Shown here piece by piece: positions 1-11,228 of a stretch of 64,000 nt of DNA. The position numbers were made by a program, and so were the translations under genes. This DNA is from Opeltia flavorubescens (taxonomy: Eukaryota > Ascomycota > Lecanoromycetes > Teloschistales > Teloschistaceae): positions 744,001 to 808,000 of the forward strand of contig KE546969.1 in the NCBI GenBank assembly GCA_000442125.1, in the 5' to 3' direction. The first letter of the stretch is position 1. Every line of letters starts with the position of its first letter. The notes beneath the pieces are model-generated. The model worked only from the letters and a program-made list of their open reading frames with translations. It searched no databases and was not told the origin of the DNA.

Positions 1-283
1 CTGAACCGCAGACAAGGCTAAGAATAGAGGCAATGTTTCTTTTAGGTATATTTGACCTGTCTGTTCTACGGGGAAGGCCGTGGATTTAGAATAGGTGCCA
101 GCTTTAGCATGCAGATCTTGTCGACTGCGTGTTCTGGTCAGGCAAGGCGATGTGGTCAGGAAGCGTCGACGGTGTTTGAACAAGCATGAGAACTGCAGTA
201 AGCGAAGACGAAATTCTATTTCAGCAGGGGCGTGGTGACCGGGATGCAAAGTGCGAAAGATGGAAAGAAAAGCTGTTGATGGA
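1..283. other. Left edge, no gene seen
   Basis: No coding region is supported here. The stretch lies downstream of the small minus-strand gene that ends at 284 and probably holds its 3' untranslated sequence. Confidence 0.4.
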
Positions 284-651
284 TTAGCGATTTCTACTAG
301 TGTAGTCCATTTTGCCGTCCTTACCGCCAACCATTTGGAGCGGCCGTTGTGCGTTATCCTCGCTCTGCGTCTCGGCTTCGTGCGCGCTCAACAAAGCTTC
401 AATGGCTGTGAAGCAAAGATAGTCCAGGATTGCTTCATCAATCATCAACTGCGTGTGCGGATCAGCCTCTCGATCCATGATCTCTGCACACGTCTGCCTC
501 AAGTAACGTAAAGGAACCTGACACAGCGGAACTTAGTTGATCAACGTGCAGCTTTTATGTCGATTCAGACATCTTATTGCCTGAATACGGATTAATTGAT
601 GTCCCAGATACAATCAATTAGCTGATCCGACCGGCGGGTACGTACCTGCAT
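284..651 (-). CDS. Small unrecognised protein, two exons
   Basis: I do not recognise this protein. A minus-strand frame ending at 284 has no ATG of its own, but it joins well to a tiny first exon (ATG CAG, 651-646). The joining intron runs 645-518 with a GTACGT donor and a GTCAG acceptor. The predicted product is about 77 residues. It begins MQVPLRYLRQTCAEIMDREA, is helical and acidic in the middle (motif DEAILDYLCFTAIEALLSA) and ends in a basic tail. Length and helix content suggest a small subunit of a larger complex, but that is inference. The 6-nt first exon is the weakest point. The frame could instead be the last exon of a gene whose 5' part I have missed. Confidence 0.35.
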
Positions 652-1110
652 CCAGAAATGTCATCGCGCATGAGACTCCGAGCGTCTGTTTTATGTAGCG
701 CCGGAAGCGACTAGTGTCTTACACAGGCATTGCACAATGACAACAGTCTAAAACAACCTGCTTGAATTTCTATGCAATGACTTTCATCCCGATCAGTAAC
801 TATAGCCAGGTACAATGATGGTTGTGTGGTTCAAACAGCCCTTTGCAAAAATCAGGATCGATCAGTCTGGTCGGTGTTACCAAGAGCCTCTAGCTTGGTT
901 GCAGGGTTTGTATAAATACACATGATTATTATAGTAGGTCTTATTTGTGTGTGTTCTGATTTTGATTTGAGGAACTCATCCATCTTGAATCTTTTCAGAC
1001 CACCGCCTTATAATTATGAGAACACGCAAGATTCATGTGCTCAAGGATCTCGTTTCACAGGGTTGCATATAAATATTCGCCATAGGCACATTTCGTTGAT
1101 TCCATCCATG
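652..1110. other. Gap between small gene and UCH gene
   Basis: AT-rich sequence between the 5' end of the small minus-strand gene and the 3' end of the UCH gene. It should carry the promoter of the former and the 3' UTR of the latter. No gene is supported. Confidence 0.4.
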
Positions 1111-2734
1111 TCACTCTTCAACAATGCATGCTATGCTATTCACCTCTTCGTCACGTTCCAGGATTGATTGCATGATATCCATCCGATCCAAAACGTCCAA
1201 CAAGCCTCTGGCCAACAAGCTCTTATCGTTTCGCCTGCTGGCGGCTCGATCGTTGTCCATCCGGAAAGCTTTCAGTTCATCTCTGATCGAGGCTCTGAGT
1301 CCAGCTTGTGCTGCGACCAGCGCTTCCCTGCCAATCAACAACTCTGTGACCTTGTTGCTGTCCGATCGCGTCTGTAGTTCAGGGATTAGCTCGGCGAGAG
1401 CGATGGTTTCGGCATAAAGCTGATACTGCTCGCAAGGACCAGTGATAGTCTCGTGGCTAGCTGGGTTGCTGTCACCCGTATTTTCAATAAGAAATTGCTC
1501 CCAATCCGGCTTGATCTGGTTTAGGCGTTGTGCGAGAAAATTGATGCCCCTGACATTTCTTGCGAGAGCGGTAACCAGGTCCGCCAATGGATCTTTGACC
1601 AAGCTCATGACTGCAAACTCGATCTGTCCCTCTTCATACTGGGCCATGCGAGCTTCGATCTCCGGCGCTACCTGTCCTACCCAATCGTCCCCTTGGAAAG
1701 ATCCTGACTTCGTAAGTGGACCGATGATTTTTCCATTGGAGATGCGTTGTTGACCTACCCAAGCTTTGCGGCTGTCGTTCTAATCCGTCAAGCTTCCAGA
1801 CCTTGCCTTGTATGGGGACAAAGGCAATGAAATGGAAACCCGCATCGTTTTCATCGGAGCTTTTGGCTTTGCGCTTCTTCCGATTAGAGGCGTCATTCTT
1901 CAGTTGCAGATCTGCATTCATCATATCCATCTTCCTAGAAGTCGGAGAGAATTAGTTGATAGGAGTATTCGATTTATAGCGAAGTAGACCAATAACTTGG
2001 TGCGGGTGAAAACCGATATACTATATGAAGTACCTACCGTGCGAAAGAGTTGTGTATACTCTTTACAAAATCGAAATTCCCGATCGCATCGCCGCGTAGT
2101 GCCGGTGTAAAATCGGCAGTGAAGTGTTTGAATTGCTCCAGATGGTCTCCTAGATGGAGTCCCGGAACATTGTTAACAATATTGAGCAGAGCGACACTCG
2201 CGCAAGCATTATTGACCGTCTGGATGCCATTGATCAGCAGCCATCTTCTAGAGATTCTTGCCTATGATGTACTTGATTTGCGAACCAAATGTCCTCGGGA
2301 CAGCTGGGTTCCTGCTTGTCTGTATCTTCCTCTCGCCATCTAAATAAGAAGATCAGACCGTAGATAGGCCGACTAAAGGGCGGTCAGTGCTTTAATTGGA
2401 GTCCTCAGACACTTGACGGTAATTATACTGAAGTAAGCCAAGCATCTCCGGATCAAGCGAGACGACTTCTTGTACTCTAACGTCTTTGACGCCAAACTCT
2501 CTGAGCATAACATTGAAAAAGGCCTGTGTATAGTTGGAATTTGTGAACGTCTCAAAGGATTAGTTATCTGTGACGTACGGGGTCCGATTCAATTTCACAG
2601 AAGCCTTTCCATCTTCTCCGATCCTCTACCGTTGCTGGTGCGGAAGTGTCTTTAGGAAAAGCATCAAAGCCATGGGTTTTGCTTAGTGAACAGTCTGTAT
2701 CTGCGACGCGCCTTCGTTTGGGGCGCCCAGCCAT
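1111..2734 (-). CDS. Ubiquitin C-terminal hydrolase, UCH37/UCHL5 type (peptidase C12)
   Basis: Cysteine deubiquitinase that cleaves ubiquitin adducts. The UCHL5/Uch2 branch acts at the 26S proteasome. Six exons and five short introns give about 420 residues. The reading shows the UCH opening motif CEIESDPAFFNVMLREFGV, the GLIFLFRW strand, and the catalytic Cys in NQTVNNACAS with the preceding oxyanion Gln. The active-site His lies in AGFHFIAFVP and the Asp in VWKLDGL. The C-terminal region after DDWVGQVAPEIEAR resembles the UCH37 tail that autoregulates and binds the proteasome. The tail of about 190 residues is longer than in human UCHL5. The frame has no ATG before 2734 (MAGRPKRRR), so this start is preferred. 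All catalytic residues are present. It is divergent from POM152. Confidence 0.88.
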
Positions 2735-3256
2735 TACCTGCTGCAAGCCCGTGTGAAGAAGTGCAACTCAGACGTGGTTGTAGAAGTGGTCAACATGAAG
2801 CTATAATCACATAGTGTAGGGAGACACTCCATGGTCTGAAAGCTATGCTTTTGAGCCGAGGCAGCGATAGTGATTTAAGGTAGAAGCGAGAGATTCGTTA
2901 ATAGTTTCGTCAGTCATGTAAGACTAAAGTGAAGTCCAACGAAACTAATTACCTTACAGTGGATAGAGATATCTAAAATAGGAATGGTCAACATTTCCTA
3001 GTCACGCTAATTCGGTTGCTTTAGGCGCGATTTACGACGTCTTGGCGCGTTTCCATATCGTGTGTTCTTTATAGCATCCGAGGGATCGTGGATAGTCGAC
3101 CTCGCCACTGCCCAAAGCCGATCTCGACGGAAGGATATACTTGAAGACGCTGCTACCCGAGAGCCGTCCTGATCACAACGCTGTACCGATAACAGAGCCT
3201 GCAATCGGCGTGGTCTGGGGCGGTCACCACTGAATTGCAACTCTTTCAAAAATGCC
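2735..3256. promoter_or_regulatory. Divergent promoter region, UCH gene / POM152
   Basis: About 520 bp separate the start codons of two head-to-head genes, so regulatory sequence for both must lie here. An 86-codon minus-strand frame at 3007-3267 overlaps the POM152 start and resembles nothing known. I see no defined factor site. Confidence 0.45.
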
Positions 3257-6200
3257 ATGAACGGCACTCCTCGCCTCCGATCGGCTTATCCTTCGTCTCC
3301 ACGATCTGGGCGAGACGAAGATGGACAGCATGGTGTATCGGCAGGCATTTCGTCACCGCGAGTCCCGCTTCCTGCGAAATCCAAGCCTGAGCAGGATCTT
3401 CAGGCGCCCGTGGTACCCTTCACTTTGATAGATGCTCCGTCGCAAAGACTATACGTTGCCTCATTCTATCTCAGCCTAATACTGTGGCGCGTATGGGACT
3501 ACCATGGGTTGGTTTCCGATGAGACTGACTCATTTCAATTATTTATGAAGTGGGTCGTCATCGACGGGGTCGTCCTGTACGGTTTGCCTGGCCTGAGGGT
3601 TCCTTGGTTACAATGGTCTACAAATACCATAACAATGCTGTTCGCTCTGCATGCAATACTCGACTACGTTTTGATGTTTCGTGTACCGGTGAGCTGAGCT
3701 ATTTCAATTATATATCAGTGTGCTTACAAATGTTTTAGATACCTTTTGAAGCATGGCTTATCGCGTTCACAAGATTCTTCTATGACAGAGAGCTCACTGT
3801 ATCAGAACGCCGTGTAAAGCCTGCTAGTGTTCTTCATAATTCATCATTGATACTTGGCAAACAAATTATTCATATACTACCAGAAGGGTGGGTCCTGAGC
3901 AGCACGTGCTGGCCTGCCGCAGCTGATCATCTGCAGATCCGCCATGTTGAATCCGAATCAGACAGCGTACTGTATTGATGCCTTCGCCACATCTGTGAAC
4001 CTGCCAATCCAGATCAACCAGACAACCCCTATCTTGATTGAAGTACTGCGTATTGACCTTGACACAAATACTAACGAGACCTTGACCATTCATGCCAAAG
4101 AGATCCAAAAGCTAAAAAAGCAAGCAGAGAAGCGGCTTGTTAACAGGCCTCCTGCAAACCCGCGATATCTCCAATACCCTGTTAAAAGGACTGGCCTCTA
4201 TCGCCTCCAGAAAGTTGTTGATGAGTCCAAGTTAGAAGTGCAGAGACGCTTGTCAGATACCCTGGTTGTTCGTTGTCCATCGGCTCATGTGAGAGGCGTG
4301 CCGAAGGCTAAATGTGTCGGCGATCTCTCGAATTTCTACCTGCAGGTAGACGCTACACCCCCAATTCAAATAAAATACAGCAAGCTCGTGAACAATCAAG
4401 AAAGTGGGCACGCCGTGCTTACTATACCAGCCACAAGCCTAATCTCACCACTGACAAGGCAGAGGACCTCGGGTGCTTTGATTAGTCGGGATTCGACGGC
4501 GGATGTTGATGTTTCTTGGGCTCGTATCCAGTCTACCAGAATATCCGTGAACGAATCATTTGCAAGTAGTGGCAATTGGCAATACTCAATCGATCAAGTG
4601 CAAGATGGTTGTGGCAATCTTGTAGAATATGCGAGTCGTCATCTGGCTGGCTCTCACAAGCGCCACAGTTCTACCGAACTGCCTTTGGAACAGAAGTTCT
4701 CGGTACATGAGCGTCCGAGGGCTGCTCTTCAAGGATGTGATTCTCAGCATGCGCTCCAGGTGCCAAAAGGGAAATCCATCCGGCTGCCTCTCCGGATCAG
4801 TTCAACAGGCGCCAATGACGCCGACCAGGGAACGCTTCGACTCTCTTATCTTTATACCCCTTCTGGACATCTGTCATCAGACTCAGAGCACGTAGCGAAC
4901 GCAACGCTTATCGAATTCCAAGCCGGGCCAGAGGCAGCGGATCATAGCATACATGAGCCCGGGCTCTACGCATTGCAAACAGTGGAGAGCGCTTTCTGTG
5001 CAGGTGAAATCTTGGAACCCTCCTCTTGCTTGTTGTCGAATCCTCCCGAACCGAAAGTAAGTATCGAGTCGCAAAACATTCCAGACAGATGTGCTGGAAA
5101 TTCCATTGGACTATTAGTCGACCTTGACTTGATAGGAACTCCACCGTTCCGACTTTCTTATATCATTCGACATCATGGTGGTTCAGTGACTCCTAAAGTT
5201 GTGGAGTCTGATCTGTTGCACACACAGCTGGAATTGCGACCCTCTCACTCTGGCCATTATACTTATGAATTCTTGGATATTAGCGATGCCGTATATCGTG
5301 AACCACACTCGCTCCGCAGTCAGGGTATGACCTTGGAGCAAGACGTCAAGCCTCCGGCCTCAGCTCGATTTCTTGACCCTTACCCAACGCGAAAGACATG
5401 TATTGGAGAGCCTGTTGATCTAGGTGTCCAGTTTTCCGGTGAAGCTCCCTGGAGACTTGACTATGAGCTGATACACAATGGTCGACGTCAGAAGCACAAC
5501 TTGAAAGGAATTCAGGATAGCATCGTTACGCTGGCGACTGACGCACTAAGCGATGGGGGCGAATACTCCTTAGCTTTGACTGCAGTGACTGACAACACAG
5601 GATGTAAGGTGTCACTAGAGCAGGAAACGAAAATAGAGGTGGCGCTCCAGAGGCCGAAGGCGTCATTTGGTCTCATTGAAGGTCAGCGCAGTATTCTTGC
5701 TCTCGAGGACAAGAAGGTCAAGCTACCGCTCAGGCTACAGGGCGAGGCGCCATGGAAGATCAAGTACCGGAATCTCGAAGATGGAGCAGACGGCAGCGTA
5801 GAAATCCTCCTTAGGAACAGGAATGACGAAATCGAGGTCAGTGAAGCTGGCACCTACGAGCTTGTTGAAGTCAATGACGCTACCTGCCCGGGTAACGTAG
5901 ATGCAGCATCCAACAAATTCAATGTGGAATGGATCCCGAGACCGAAGATTCATATTTCTGAAGGTTCTACGATCGAGTTTCAGCAAGGTAAGTATTTTAA
6001 GAAAGAGATCTGTGAAGGGGATGAAGATGCTGTCGAGGTCTCGTTCACTGGCACGCCACCTTTCGATATGGAATACGGTCACTGGATCAAGTCTGAACGG
6101 GGCTCGCAATCATCAGCCACCAAGAAGCTCATTGCTGGAATCAATCTTGCCAGCGTACGTATGGAAAGTACAGAAGCTGGAATACATCAATACAAGGTCT

Positions 6201-7212
6201 CTAAGGTGTCTGACCTGTCGTACAACCATAATGTACGCAAGTTCTCACCCGTTACAGTCGAGCAACGTGTCCATGCAAGACCTTCGGCCGTCTTCATCGA
6301 AGGTGGAAAAACATACAAGTATTGTAAAGAAGAGGATGTGGGTGGAGAGAATGTCCCGATCGCATTCAAGGGTCTGCCTCCTTTTCATTTGGAGATAGAG
6401 GTTCGTCATCACGCCTCGTCGAAACCGGAGTTGCTCACTGTACCCAACATTGAGACACACCGATATGACTTACACATCTCTCATCGACTGCTATCGCTTG
6501 GTACTCACGCTGTACTCATTCGCAAGGTCCGAGACGCCAACGGTTGCCAACAGCAAATGGACCAGGAAGCGCCTCGTGTTCAAGTCAATGTAGCTGAAGT
6601 ACCAAGCATCCGCGCGCTGGAGGCGCAGACCGACTATTGCATTGGCGACCGAATATCCTACATGCTGTCCGGGTCGCCACCATTCAACGTCTTTTACACC
6701 TTCCACGGTCAAGAGCGCAAGGCCTCTGCTCCAACCACCAACTTCAGACGTTTGGCCGAAAAGCCCGGTGAATTTACCGTCACCGCCATCACCGACCAAC
6801 GAAGCGTCGATTGTAAAGCGCACACCCAGATCACCAAAGTTATCCATGAGATGCCGAGTGTGCGGGTCAGCAAAGGTCGGACTGCAACGGTAGACATCCA
6901 CGAAGGCGGTAAGGCTGAAATACTCTTTGAATTTGGCGGAGTGCCGCCATTCGAATTCACGCAAGTATTTTCTTCGAAGACATCACGCGCGAAAGCTAAC
7001 ATGCGCCTAGTTACACACGTAGCTCGAACCCGCCAAAAGGCAAGAAGCCTCAGATCCTGGACACCAAGAGTGACATCTCTTATGAATTCACGAAGACTGT
7101 TTCGGCGTCTGACGAGGGTATCTACGAGGTTGTGGCCATCAAGGATCGGTTTTGCTCCTTCTCAATGCAGAGAACGCATGCAAGATCAGGAGGTCAGAAA
7201 CTTCTGACCTGA
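3257..7212 (+). CDS. POM152: Nucleoporin Pom152 (nuclear pore membrane ring)
   Basis: Integral membrane protein that forms the lumenal ring of the nuclear pore complex. Four exons (introns 3689-3738, 3888-3936, 6961-7010) give 1,268 residues, normal for the family. The N-terminus is pore-side. Hydrophobic segments lie at about residues 65-80 and 95-140, with another near 180-200 in the Pom152-typical GKQIIHILPEGSAML. The rest is lumenal and made of repeated Ig/cadherin-like domains. Each has a recurring Pro-Pro/Trp signature: GTPPFRLSY, GEAPWRLDYE, GEAPWKIKYR, GTPPFDMEYG, GLPPFHLEIE, GSPPFNVFY and GVPPFEFTYT. The last intron uses a GC donor, and splicing it restores the conserved end EGIYEVVAIKDRFCSFS. 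A two-codon uORF overlaps the start codon. Confidence 0.93.
6961..7010 (+). other. GC-AG intron in POM152
   Basis: The donor is GCAAGT and the acceptor CCTAG, 50 bp in all. Reading through it breaks the frame. Removing it joins FEFT to YTRSSNPPKG and continues into the conserved Pom152 C-terminal domain. No GT donor nearby gives an open frame. Confidence 0.82.
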
Positions 7213-7390
7213 AATCGGCCGCCAAGGATCATCTGAATGCTCTTTCTGTTGCCTTTATTCGGCGTTGATTCATTTGGAGCATAAGCGAAGGCGTTCGATA
7301 CACTGTGGGATCTGTAGTAAACACTTGCTTGCAATTATTCGTAGAGACCTGACCAAAGTGTCACGGTTGGAATCGGCCTTCCTTGTGGCT

Positions 7391-10300
7391 TCATGCCTTT
7401 TCTTCGATCCTTGAGATCATGTCACCTCCAAGACAAGCAATACTGTGGAGTATAGACGCTTTGTTGATNGCTACCAGCCCCTCGGGTAGTGGCATAGTAG
7501 AGTAGTTGAGAGTAACCTTCCATTCTCGAGGCCCTGCCTGTGGATTCCACAATCCTGCAATCATCGTTGTGGACGATCTGTTGTGAAAAAATATGATGCT
7601 ATCGTCATACAACTCCTCCAACTCATCAATGAACCGGCCCAGAGGATTCAATGTCGCGTGCTTTCTCACTTCCATCTGTAAGTTCTTGTATGAAGGCCTT
7701 ATTTGGTTACTCCCACCGTATTCGGATTTCAGATGGATGATGAAATCGTAATCAGCTGTGGACGGTGTAAACAATGCTTCCGGCTCGAATTCGAGTTCTT
7801 GCTCCCTGACTACATCGCAGGCAGCTTTTGCCAGCCTTGTGAACCTAGAAGCCGTGATTTTTGCTGGCCGACGCTCCGTCCAAGTGATGCCATCGCGGTC
7901 TAGATTAGATGCAGCGAACATGGCTACCCGATTCATGCCAGGATCAAGCTTCCGCCAGGCTTCGAACCGTACCTTGACTGCTTCGATATCTTGTTTCGTC
8001 ATTTCAGAGTTGAAATCCACAATGACGGGATCTGACTGCCAATCCCAAGTAGCAACAAATGCCAACGTTCTGATAAATGCAGAATTAAGATTTCCAGGTG
8101 GTTGCCACGGGTAAGGAAGTACGAATGTGCGGATAGCGAGGAGTTCTATCAGTTCATCTTGGATGTGTGAAGAAAGGAGGTGGACGTCACGCCATTTCTT
8201 GAACAGCCTGATGGTCGTTGAAAGTAATGGAAATTTGGTGCTGAGAGCATAAATTGCTTGCGTATGGGCTGGACTCTGAATGTATAGGCGTTTCCAGTCT
8301 GATATGGCAGTAGCAATCTCTTCCTTTGACGATGTAGAAGGGACTTGACCATTCAACATTTGCTCGAGTAGACCCAATCCGTCTTCATGGTGGATGCGCA
8401 GGCGGAAAACAACCCCATCCAAGGTTCCTATATCTAAGAAAGGCTCCCCCGGGAGCTTGTGCTTAACAATGCTTATTCCTACCGAGGTCACCAGGACTGA
8501 TTTATCCCCATGAAGACCCTCTGCAACCTTAGCAAGGAAAGCAATCTTAGTCCGCTGGATTGCAAGTAAGTCTTTGGGCCATCGCGTTGAGCCTTCGAAT
8601 TGGACGTGAAAATCAACAGGCCATGTCAGCGAAATTGGCTTTCCAACCTCGGGTGCGTAAAGAGACGAAAAGCTCAGTGTGGGTGAAGCAGCTGATAATT
8701 GGCGGACCTGGAGCGGGAGACCATCAAGGCTCCTGATTGATTTACAAAGCGATTCGAATGTTTGTCTGACAGAAAAAAACGGTTGGAGCGTGTCTGATTG
8801 CGCCTTTCTCTGCTGAGGGAGAAGGTTGCTGAAGCCCTTTTCATAAAACTCGATACTGCGTAGCTCGCGCAGATCGAGGTGACGGTTTAGCAGATACCCG
8901 ATCATACTATCAAGAACTCCTTGGGTGGATTCTGATTCGCTCCAAACGACACTCTCTAGGATTTTTCCATCCTTGAAGCGGCGCAGCTCCGCTTTATCAC
9001 CCCAGAAGCTCCGAAAGAAGGTAGATGCTGCCCTATCTTCCATAGGAGGCCCGCGATCCACCGTCCTCTGGCTGTTGCGCGGGTTCAAGAGCAAACCTAC
9101 GGTCAAGTAGGGGAGAATGCCTATTGGAGACGGATACGACGTAAGTTGCCAAGAAGCTCCACTCGGTAATTGAACATATATCAGGGATACCCGATCTCCG
9201 AGACCGTACCTCAAGGTCTCATAGGTCTTATTTGCAGCTTCAGCGGCGCGTCTTAAAGCGCCGCCGGAGTCAAAGGCAGCGTTATGTATATCAAGAGGAA
9301 CCCTAAGATAGTCAGCTTCTGCAAATATCCTAGAGCAAGAAATTGGTGACCTGAACATGTAATCAAAAATTTTCGAGGGCTCGAACACTTTGGTAATGAA
9401 TAGAACCTTGAAGTGATCCACGAGTGGATCTGCCATGGCTCGAATCGAAATACCAGCTTCGTGCCGAAGCTATGACCGGTGAGCTAAGAGTCCCTTCTAG
9501 GGCAGAGCAGATATCGTACCAGGTCATACGACCATCTTGACATCTTGAATAAAAGGTTCAACCCTCTAGATCCGTCAAAGAAGACGGGACCGTCAGTGGG
9601 TATAGGTTGGTAGCTTGACGACAGAAATTGGAAGGGCGAAGCAACCAAATCATTGAAGGCTAAGAATTGCAATGTGGTCTTCAGTAGCTGATGGCTGCTG
9701 TAACTTCTCGAAAGGATCGGGCGGCCTGCTGGCCCTCCGCCGCGCATCAGCAATACGATAATGGACGCCCACTCGAACTGACCAAATCCTCCCTGCGTCA
9801 TTGATGAACCAAAGCCTCTTTGCCTGAGCCAAACAGCGCCAAGCATAGAGGCATCACGAAAGGCGTCAGATTGAGCCACCGACTCATTTAGCTGTTTCAA
9901 AGAGAGCATGGAAGAGCATTCAGCTCTGAGAGTAGCATTATATACGGATGATAAGACGGAGTTTTTGACGTCTGGAACAGAGGACCCTATGCATTCTTTG
10001 CCAGATGAGGTTTTCGTCAGGGGAAAGAGATCATCGCTAGCAGCTAATAAGATACGTATTCGATATGGCGTGTGAGTAACTCCTTTTGAACTGTCTGACT
10101 GTGTGTTAGCGCGGGACTCCGAATAATTCGCTTAAAAACCAAACCTTTATAAGAGTCGGCGATTAAGATTGGCTGCAGAGGATTATCGTCTTGATAAACG
10201 AACGACAAAGCGCAAGAGTCCATACTAGCTGTTTGGATCCCATCGGCAAGACAGGCTAAGTAATACGCTCTCTTCTTGAAGTAGCGGTAATTGCGGTAAT

Positions 10301-10988
10301 CCTCGGGGTGGAACAATTGCTGTGCTGATTTAGCAGGATCACGAAGTGCGAGGACAAAGACTCATACCGAAGGCATAGTGACAGCCAAGTCGACAGTCAT
10401 TTTACCGTCCTGCAGCAGAGCTGTTTTTCGGGAAAAACTTCCGGTGACATTGATGTTGGTCGGTTTCGTATACTCGAGCAACAGATTTGGTTCTAACCCT
10501 GCAATGGGTTCTGGAAAGGGGATGTGGATAGAGCTAGATCGCGCGAAGGTTCGTTGGGCCTCGGATGTCTGAACGGAGTGATAAGGGTTAGGAATGTACT
10601 ACAAAAGCATATTGAAGCAAATCTTGCGTACGGAAAGACCCTTCCGATCAGAAATGTTGCTAATGATGTCTCGTAGTTTGCGAATTGTACTTTCTGCTTC
10701 AGTCATGCGAGTTTCATACTTTGGCCTTAGCTTCTTCAACAATTCGAGGGTCTGTAATCTAAAAACTGAATGGTCTGTATCACTCAAAGATGGGATTGCT
10801 CTATTTCGATTTGACTGTGGCAAAGATCGAGAAGAACGCGGTTTTGAGACACCAATCCTGCTTTTGGACAGTCGTGCAGGCAGTATGGCTGGCCCTATTG
10901 AGGCATTGTCGACGCTCCGACCATCCGATCTCCACTCCATATTCTGGAAAGAGGAGTACTTTCGTCGTTTGGAAGGGCGAACGTCCAT
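7391..10988 (-). CDS. UTP22: U3 snoRNA-associated protein Utp22 (Nrap family)
   Basis: Nucleolar component of the SSU processome (UTP-C/CURI module) needed for 18S pre-rRNA processing. Five exons give about 1,080 residues, as expected for Nrap/Utp22. Recognisable pieces in order are a basic N-terminus MDVRPSKRRK, the motif PFPEPIAGLEPNLLLEYTKP, then FHPEDYRNYRYFKKRAYYL, AVWLRQRGFGS and the PAP/OAS1-like nucleotidyltransferase-fold repeats. The C-terminus contains NPLGRFIDELEELYDD. Introns are 41-60 bp. The open frame extends upstream to 11042 but only on a GTG codon, so the ATG at 10988 is chosen. One ambiguous base at 7470 leaves a single residue undefined. It converges on POM152 with 178 bp between stop codons. 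Confidence 0.92.
7470..7470. other. Ambiguous base (N)
   Basis: Single undetermined base inside the last exon of UTP22. It affects one codon near the C-terminus and does not disturb the frame. Confidence 0.95.
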
Positions 10989-11228
10989 TTTGCTAAGTTG
11001 GTTGCAGTCTTCCAAAAGAGGTTGTAGGAAAATGAATGGCACAACGTCTAAGTTAGCTAGACTGTGAGTCCTTTTAGCACCGGGTTGCCACGAGGTTCTG
11101 AGATTAGCGAGGTGTGGGGGATCCGCGTCACATCTAATCTGCCATGCACATTATTTCATCGCTCTTGTATGCGATATAGTCAGAACCCTAGAAAGACAAC
11201 TTTAACACGCCAATCTATCATCAAGATA
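10989..11228. promoter_or_regulatory. Short bidirectional promoter, UTP22 / STR2
   Basis: Only 240 bp lie between the start codons of two divergent genes, so both core promoters must sit in it. I could not assign a particular factor-binding site. Confidence 0.5.

Noticed and set aside
590-620. TAATTGAT/ATCAATTA inverted repeat
   Set aside because: An 8-bp AT-only stem in AT-rich intron sequence is expected by chance.
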